A DNA stretch of 11,607 nt from Acidobacteriaceae bacterium (GTDB lineage Bacteria > Acidobacteriota > Terriglobia > Terriglobales > Acidobacteriaceae): the NCBI GenBank assembly GCA_030039895.1, contig JASHUR010000294.1:1-11607 (forward strand), given 5' to 3'. Under the pieces are notes generated by a model, which saw only the letters and a program-made list of their open reading frames with translations, was not told the DNA's origin and searched no databases. This document shows, in pieces, positions 7,157 through 11,607 of this stretch; the stretch's first letter is position 1; the number at the start of each line of letters is the position of its first letter. The translations under genes and the position numbers were made by a program.

Positions 7157-8731
7157 ATGGCAGATTTCTCCACTCAAGAGCCCCAGAATGCGGGCGTAAA
7201 TCCCTGGCTTGTTGCCATTTCCGTCATGCTGGCGACCTTTATGGAGGTGCTCGACACCGCCATTGCCTCCGTCGCCCTCCCGTACATCGCCGGCTCGCTG
7301 TCCGCCTCGACCGACGAAGCTACCTGGGTCCTCACCAGCTACCTGGTCGCCAACGCCGTCATCCTTCCCGCCAGCAACTGGTTCTCTCTCAAGTTCGGAC
7401 GCAAGCGCTTCCTTATCACCTGCGTCATCATCTTCACCGTCTCGTCCTTCTTCTGCGGAGCCGCGCCCACCCTCGGTTTCATCCTGCTTGCCCGCATCGT
7501 TCAGGGCGCCGGCGGCGGCGCGCTCCAGCCTCTTTCCCAGGCCATCCTGCTTGAAAGTTTCCCGCCCCGCATGCGCGGAGCCGCAATGGCCATCTTCGGC
7601 TTTGGAGTGGTCATCGCTCCCATCATCGGTCCCACCCTCGGCGGCTGGCTTACCGATACCTACAGCTGGCGCTACGCCTTCTACATCAACATCCCCATCG
7701 GCATCCTTGCCGTCCTCATGATCAGCCGCTTTGTCCACGACCCGCCCTACATCAAGAACGCCAAGCCGAGCAAGTTCGACAACATCGGCTTCGGCCTGCT
7801 TGCCGTCTGGACAGGCTGCCTGCAGGTCGTCCTCGACAAGGGCCAGGAAGACGACTGGTTCGGGGCCATCTGGCTGCGCTGGGCCGTCTTCTTCTGCGTT
7901 CTGGCCCTCACCTGGTTTGTCATTCGCTGCTGGCGCAATCGCTCCGCCATCGTCAGCCTGCGTATCTTCCGCGACCGCAACTTCGCCGTCGGCTGCCTGC
8001 TCATCTTTTTCTTCGGAGTGTCGATCTACTCCACCATCACCCTGCTCCCGCTCTACTATCAGGAACTGCTCGGCTACACCGCCTTCGCCGCCGGCATCAT
8101 CGTCGGCCCGCGCGGATTCGGCGCCATCGTCGCCATGCCCATCATCGGTGTGCTCACCAACAAGGTGGACGCGCGCTACCTGCTCACCTTCGGCTTCATC
8201 GTCTTCGGACTCATGTCGCTCGCCTTCGGCGACGTCAACCTCAGCATCAGCCCCTGGACGCTTCTCTGGCCCATCATCATCACCGGCTTCGCCCTCAGCT
8301 TCGTCTTCGTGCCAATCACCACGCAGTGTTACGCCACGCTGCGCAACGAGGAAATCGGAAACGCCAGCGGCATCTTCAACCTGCTCCGCAATATCGGCGG
8401 CTCCATCGGAATCTCTGCCGCGCAGACCATGATCACTCGCCGCGCCGAGCTCCATCAGAACCAGATCGTCGGAACCATCCCGCAGTCCGGCTATTGGTTC
8501 CAGCGGCGCACCGACGCCCTCGACCGCTATCTCGGCCGTCACCTTGGCCACGCGCAGGGAACCCCCGGCGCGCACGCGCAAATCTACCAGCAGGTCCTCC
8601 AGCAGTCCCGCCTCTATGCCTTCGTCGATGTCTTCCGCTACATTGCCCTTATGTGTTTCTTCTGCATCGCCCTGGTCTGGCTCTTCAAAAAAGTCCAGCC
8701 CGGCCGCAGAGCCCCTGCTGGCGCGCATTAA
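7157..8731 (+). CDS. DHA2-family multidrug exporter, EmrB/QacA type (MFS, 14 helices)
   Basis: 524 residues from ATG 7157. Hydrophobic helices span the whole length. The DHA2 motif in helix 1 reads LDTAIASVALP (32-42), motif A is represented by NWFSLKFGRKRF (74-85), and motif C, GFGVVIAPIIGPTLGGWLTD (148-167), marks drug/proton antiporters; SWRYAFYINIPIG follows. A soluble loop (QIVGTIPQSGYWFQRRTDAL onward) precedes the last helix, as in EmrB. The likely role is proton-driven export of hydrophobic compounds across the inner membrane. No EmrA-like adaptor or outer-membrane factor lies beside it in the window, so its partner is unknown. GAGG just 3 bases before the ATG is a close-set ribosome-binding site; the frame extends back to a TTG at 7040, but the extra 39 residues are basic and unlike an exporter N-terminus. 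It is divergent from dnaK. Confidence 0.9.
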   Translation: MADFSTQEPQNAGVNPWLVAISVMLATFMEVLDTAIASVALPYIAGSLSASTDEATWVLTSYLVANAVILPASNWFSLKFGRKRFLITCVIIFTVSSFFCGAAPTLGFILLARIVQGAGGGALQPLSQAILLESFPPRMRGAAMAIFGFGVVIAPIIGPTLGGWLTDTYSWRYAFYINIPIGILAVLMISRFVHDPPYIKNAKPSKFDNIGFGLLAVWTGCLQVVLDKGQEDDWFGAIWLRWAVFFCVLALTWFVIRCWRNRSAIVSLRIFRDRNFAVGCLLIFFFGVSIYSTITLLPLYYQELLGYTAFAAGIIVGPRGFGAIVAMPIIGVLTNKVDARYLLTFGFIVFGLMSLAFGDVNLSISPWTLLWPIIITGFALSFVFVPITTQCYATLRNEEIGNASGIFNLLRNIGGSIGISAAQTMITRRAELHQNQIVGTIPQSGYWFQRRTDALDRYLGRHLGHAQGTPGAHAQIYQQVLQQSRLYAFVDVFRYIALMCFFCIALVWLFKKVQPGRRAPAGAH

Positions 8732-8736
8732 GCGGC

Positions 8737-10467
8737 CTATGCAATTCCTAATCTCTGCTCCATCTTTTCCTTCGTCTCCGGAGACGAAATCAGCAACGCC
8801 CGGTCTTGCTCCAACAGTTTGGTCGAATCGTGCGGCAGCAGCACTTCGCGCCCACGAAACACCGCCAGCACCTTCGGCGCATCGCCGTACCCGGCGCAAA
8901 CCTCAGCAATCGTCTGCCCGGCCAGCGGACTCCCCTTCGGCACCGTGCCCATGAACATCTGCTCGCCCGGAGACAGCGTCACCGGAATCCCCGATTGCAT
9001 CAGCGCCGCCATGTCCAGCTCATGCACCTGCGCAGTCTGCTTGAACTGGTGCGCCCGGATCAGCTCAAACGCCGCATTCAGCTCTTCCACATAGTGCGCC
9101 GGGCTCTGCGCCGGAGTCGGCACCTGCGCCTCGTACAGGCTTCTGTACTTCAGCCCCTGCGACAGCCAGTTCTGCGCCAGAAACGCCAGCGCCACCGACA
9201 ATCCCGCCGGAACCAGCAGCTGATACCCGCCCGTCATCTCGCACACCATCAGCAGCGTCGCCACCGGAACCCGCGCTGCCGCCGCAAACAACGCCGCCAT
9301 GCCCACAATCACAAACGGGGCCGCCGGCTGGTGAAACACCGCCGCCACCAGCCCGCCCAGCATCGCGCCCACAAACAAACTCGGCGCAAACACGCCGCCC
9401 GATCCGCCCGAGCCCACCGTGAACGACAGCGCAATAATCTTCAGCCCCAGCAGCGCCGCCAGTACGCCCAGCGTCAGCTTGCCCAGAATCGCCATCTGCA
9501 TCCACCCGTAGCCGCCGCCCAGCACCTGCGGAAACTCAAGCGCAATCAGCCCCACCACCAGCCCGCCAATCGCCGGCTTAAAAATCCGGGGGCAGGGAAT
9601 CCGGTGGAATCCGTCGCGTACCTTGTAGAAAACCTCGGGCAGCACCGTTCCCACCACGCCGCCCGCAATCCCCAGCAGCGCATACCACGGATACCGGTGA
9701 TAATTCGGCTCCACCACACTCGCCGGAACTGAAAACAGCGGATGCATCCCGATAAAAAATCCGTTCACCGCATACGCCACCACCGACGACAGCAGCGTAT
9801 AGATCAGCAGCCGGCTCTCAAACTCCATCCCGCTGTACAGCACTTCAATTGCAAAAATCGCCGTGCCCAGCGGTGACCGGAATACCGCGGAAAGCCCCGC
9901 CGCCATGCCCACCACAATCAGGAACCGCCGCTCCTGGTCGGACCGCTTGAACAAATTCGCGTAAATCGCTCCGGTACCCGCCGTAATCAGCGCCGTCGGT
10001 CCTTCGCGTCCTGCCGAACCGCCTGACCCGATCGTGATTGCCGAGGCCACCAGCTTCAGCGGAGCCACTCGCGACCGGATCTTCCCGCGCATTTGATGAA
10101 ATGCCTTCACCACGGTGTCCGTGCCGTGCCCTTCGGCCTCGGGCGCAAACGTAAACACCAGCACGCCCGAAATCAGCCCGCCCAGCGTCGTCACCAGTGG
10201 AATCAGCCACAGCCCATGCCGCCCGATGATCTCTGGCTGCAACCAGCCGGTATCGCTGATCAGCGGTGCCATGTATCCCGCAATGTCATACAGAAAAAGG
10301 TGCGCGCACACGCGCAGCATCCACTCAAACAGTTGCGCCGCCAGGCCGCCCACCACGCCCAGCATCAGCGCATCCAGCACGCGCCGCAGCTCGACCTTAT
10401 GCCAGAACCTCAACAGTAGCTGCCGCCGTTCCCGCGCCGTCTGCCCATTCACGTGCTCGTCCGCCAA
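8737..10467 (-). CDS. ClC-family anion channel/transporter with C-terminal TrkA-C-like domain
   Basis: 576 residues. The ClC core (about 25-445) carries GSGGSAGREGPT (147-158), with the gating glutamate E155; FRSPLGTAIFAIEVL (196-210); GSGGSGGVFAPSLFVGAMLG (352-371), the anion-binding GXFXP region; and TLLMVCEMTGGY. The segment equivalent to the selectivity motif GSGIP reads GHGTD (113-117). At the internal proton glutamate (E203 of E. coli ClC, second E of IIEEM) this protein has valine (V209), as ClC channels do. The C-terminal 510-565 (GSPLAGQTIAEV ... HDSTKLLEQDRALLISSPE) resembles a TrkA-C/RCK-C ligand-binding domain. The likely role is inner-membrane halide or other anion flux. The start is TTG 10467, fixed by GGAGG 7 bases upstream; no ATG fits. 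It is convergent with the exporter (5 bp between stops) and divergent from vapBC. Confidence 0.92.
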   Translation of the reverse strand: MADEHVNGQTARERRQLLLRFWHKVELRRVLDALMLGVVGGLAAQLFEWMLRVCAHLFLYDIAGYMAPLISDTGWLQPEIIGRHGLWLIPLVTTLGGLISGVLVFTFAPEAEGHGTDTVVKAFHQMRGKIRSRVAPLKLVASAITIGSGGSAGREGPTALITAGTGAIYANLFKRSDQERRFLIVVGMAAGLSAVFRSPLGTAIFAIEVLYSGMEFESRLLIYTLLSSVVAYAVNGFFIGMHPLFSVPASVVEPNYHRYPWYALLGIAGGVVGTVLPEVFYKVRDGFHRIPCPRIFKPAIGGLVVGLIALEFPQVLGGGYGWMQMAILGKLTLGVLAALLGLKIIALSFTVGSGGSGGVFAPSLFVGAMLGGLVAAVFHQPAAPFVIVGMAALFAAAARVPVATLLMVCEMTGGYQLLVPAGLSVALAFLAQNWLSQGLKYRSLYEAQVPTPAQSPAHYVEELNAAFELIRAHQFKQTAQVHELDMAALMQSGIPVTLSPGEQMFMGTVPKGSPLAGQTIAEVCAGYGDAPKVLAVFRGREVLLPHDSTKLLEQDRALLISSPETKEKMEQRLGIA

Positions 10468-10565
10468 ATCTTGCCTCCACGTTTACTTTCATACAGATGC
10501 ACTTTGGCGGCAACAGGCCATACTTCAAATCCATTACCGAACAAATGAGGTCGTAAAAGGCAAGG

Positions 10566-10595
10566 TTGACTCTCCAGATGCTATACAGCTATGCT
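10566..10595 (+). promoter_or_regulatory. Probable vapBC promoter
   Basis: TTGACT (10566-10571) as -35 and TATGCT (10590-10595) as -10, separated by 18 bp. The -35 matches the sigma-70 consensus at five of six positions and the -10 at four of six. The -10 lies inside the repeat cluster at 10578-10602, which fits autorepression by the VapBC complex. Confidence 0.5.
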
Positions 10596-10602
10596 ATATA
10601 GC
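10578..10602. repeat. vapBC operator candidate: direct repeat plus palindrome
   Basis: ATGCTATA occurs at 10578-10585 and again at 10591-10598, 13 bp apart. The second copy runs into the perfect 10-bp palindrome GCTATATAGC (10593-10602). GCTATA (10580-10585) and TATAGC (10597-10602) also form a wider inverted repeat. The cluster overlaps the predicted -10 box and ends 10 bp before the vapB ATG, the usual place for a type II antitoxin operator. Confidence 0.5.
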
Positions 10603-10612
10603 AGGTGAACCC

Positions 10613-10867
10613 ATGTCCCAACTCACCAAAACCCGGGTCTTCATGAGCGGACGCAGCCAGCACGTCACCATCCCCGCCGAATTCCGCTTCAATACCAAGC
10701 AGGTCTATATCCGGCGCGACCCAGAAACCGGCGACCTCATCCTTTCCGAACACCCCAAAAATCTCGCCGACATCCTGGCCGCTCTCGACAAAATAGGAGT
10801 GCCCGACGACTTCCTCTCGCCTGAAGAGCGCGCACAGACGCCGCCTCAGGAGCGCGAGGATTTGTGA
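10613..10867 (+). CDS. vapB: VapB-type antitoxin (AbrB/MazE fold)
   Basis: 84 residues. The N-terminal half is an AbrB/SpoVT swapped-hairpin DNA-binding domain: TKTRVFMSGRSQHVTIPAEF (5-24), then VYIRRDPETGDLILSE (31-46). Each is a typical segment of VapB antitoxins. The C-terminal half is helical and acidic (NLADILAALDKIGVPDDFLS, then PEERAQ), the part that usually wraps the toxin and blocks its active site. ATG 10613 is chosen because AGGTGA lies just upstream and the AbrB domain begins right after it; the frame is open far upstream but crosses the promoter and the reverse-strand ClC gene. The stop TGA overlaps the toxin GTG start. VapB both neutralises VapC and, with it, represses the operon. 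Confidence 0.93.
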   Translation: MSQLTKTRVFMSGRSQHVTIPAEFRFNTKQVYIRRDPETGDLILSEHPKNLADILAALDKIGVPDDFLSPEERAQTPPQEREDL

Positions 10868-11277
10868 CACTCTTCCTGCTCGATACCAATATGGTCAGCT
10901 ACATTGTTCGTCATCGCTCCGCCGCCGCGCGGGCCAGATTGCTCGGCCTTAAGCACGGCGACACAGGCTGCATCTCCGCGATCACCGAAGCAGAGATTCG
11001 CTACGGACTCGCGCTTCGCCCCCAAGCCACAGCGCTCAAAGCGATGATGGAGGGATTCCTCGCCAGCATTCCGATTCTGCCTTGGGCGAGCAATGAAGCC
11101 AAAGTCTACGGAGAAGTTCGGGCGCAGCTTCAAAGAACAGGCAAGATGCTCGGGTCTCAGGACTTGCAAATCGCAGCGCACGCAGTCGCCCTCGACGCAA
11201 TCCTCGTCACCCACGATGCGGCCTTCCGGCAAGTCTCCGACCTCCACGCCATCGAAGACTGGGCCACCGACTTATAG
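10864..11277 (+). CDS. vapC: VapC toxin (PIN-domain ribonuclease)
   Basis: 137 residues, the standard VapC size. The PIN-domain acidic residues are all present: D7 in FLLDTNMVSY, E44 in ITEAEIRYGLA, D100 in GSQDLQIAAHA and D118 in ILVTHDAAF. These bind magnesium or manganese and cut RNA; known VapC toxins often target initiator tRNA or 23S rRNA, but the target here cannot be read from sequence. The start is GTG 10864, overlapping the vapB stop by 4 bases (GTGA), so translation is coupled and toxin is made only after antitoxin. The gene ends 45 bp from the convergent acetyl-CoA synthetase gene. It appears intact and functional. Confidence 0.95.
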   Translation: MTLFLLDTNMVSYIVRHRSAAARARLLGLKHGDTGCISAITEAEIRYGLALRPQATALKAMMEGFLASIPILPWASNEAKVYGEVRAQLQRTGKMLGSQDLQIAAHAVALDAILVTHDAAFRQVSDLHAIEDWATDL

Positions 11278-11322
11278 CGGTTGCCATGCGTCCCTCATCC
11301 CGCGCCCAACGGAAGCGGCCAC

Positions 11323-11607
11323 TCACCCCTCTTCCGACTCTCTTAGCTTCGCAATCACCGTGAAGTCTTCCAGCGTCGTCGTGTCGCCCTTGATGTCGCC
11401 GTTTGTCGCCAGCTCTCGCAGCAGGCGCCGCATGATCTTGCCTGACCGCGTCTTCGGCAACTGATCGGTAAACCGAATATCGTCCGGACGCGCCAGCGCT
11501 CCGATTTCCTTCGCCACCCACGCCCGCAGCTCAGTCTTCAATTCTTCCGACGGCCCATGCCCGCTCTCCAGCGTCACAAACGCTGCAATCGCCTGGCCCT
11601 TCAGGTC
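11323..11607 (-). CDS. acsA: Acetyl-CoA synthetase, C-terminal fragment (5' part beyond window)
   Basis: The last 94 residues of a longer protein; the start lies beyond the right edge. DLKGQAIAAFVTLESGHGPS is the C-terminal domain of AMP-forming acetyl-CoA synthetase, followed by ELRAWVAKEIGALARPDDIR and the signature PKTRSGKIMRRLLR. The lysine of SGK (codon 11437-11439) is the catalytic residue that contacts acetyl-adenylate and is the known regulatory acetylation site in Acs. The tail GDTTTLEDFTVIAKL is typical of acetate-specific Acs rather than other acyl-CoA ligases. The enzyme makes acetyl-CoA from acetate, ATP and CoA in the cytoplasm. It is convergent with vapC. Confidence 0.9.
   Translation of the reverse strand, partial: DLKGQAIAAFVTLESGHGPSEELKTELRAWVAKEIGALARPDDIRFTDQLPKTRSGKIMRRLLRELATNGDIKGDTTTLEDFTVIAKLRESEEG

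Noticed and set aside
8702..8737. GGCCGC ... GCGGCC inverted repeat at the convergent ends of the exporter and ClC genes, as a bidirectional terminator
   Set aside because: The arms are only 6 bp with a 24-base loop, and no T-run follows on either strand.
7133..8899. 588-codon open frame on the minus strand, opposite the exporter gene
   Set aside because: It is almost entirely Asp, Glu, Gly and Ala and has no recognisable domain. It lies antisense to a clear exporter gene; high third-position GC in that gene removes stops on the opposite strand.
11278..11322. Terminator between vapC and acsA
   Set aside because: I see no stem of useful length and no T-run in these 45 bases.

Overview
The window is a GC-rich bacterial chromosomal segment. 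The dnaK/dnaJ/hspR arrangement, the GT21 glycosyltransferase, the DHA2 exporter and the general protein character suggest a soil Acidobacteriota of the Acidobacteriaceae type (inference; no rRNA or other phylogenetic marker is present). It holds thirteen protein-coding genes, two of them cut by the window edges. I see no tRNA, rRNA, CRISPR array, insertion sequence or prophage gene, and no gene-free stretch longer than about 250 bases.

Region 1 (1-6908, all minus strand) is a heat-shock locus followed by two other genes. In transcription order it reads dnaK, a 56-residue unknown protein, dnaJ, a 164-residue unknown protein whose start overlaps the dnaJ stop, a BrnT-type toxin, its antitoxin, and the MerR-family heat-shock repressor hspR. 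After these come a GT21 (ceramide glucosyltransferase / HpnI-like) glycosyltransferase and a partial FAD-dependent amine-oxidase-like enzyme. From dnaK to hspR the gaps are 75 bp or less, so one transcript is plausible. DnaK and DnaJ form a refolding machine and HspR is expected to switch it off when chaperone is in excess. An HspR-box-like site lies about 60-80 bp upstream of dnaK. No grpE lies between dnaK and dnaJ; the 56-residue gene is there instead. A toxin-antitoxin pair inside a chaperone locus is the most unusual point.

Region 2 (6909-8731) is a 248-bp divergent intergenic region followed by a plus-strand DHA2/EmrB-type 14-helix exporter. It is convergent, with only 5 bp between stops, with region 3 (8737-10467, minus strand), a ClC-family anion channel/transporter with a C-terminal TrkA-C-like domain. 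Its channel-like residues include valine at the internal proton-glutamate position.

Region 4 (10468-11277, plus strand) is a complete vapBC toxin-antitoxin operon with its own promoter and a repeat-rich operator candidate. The window ends with the C-terminus of an acetyl-CoA synthetase on the minus strand.
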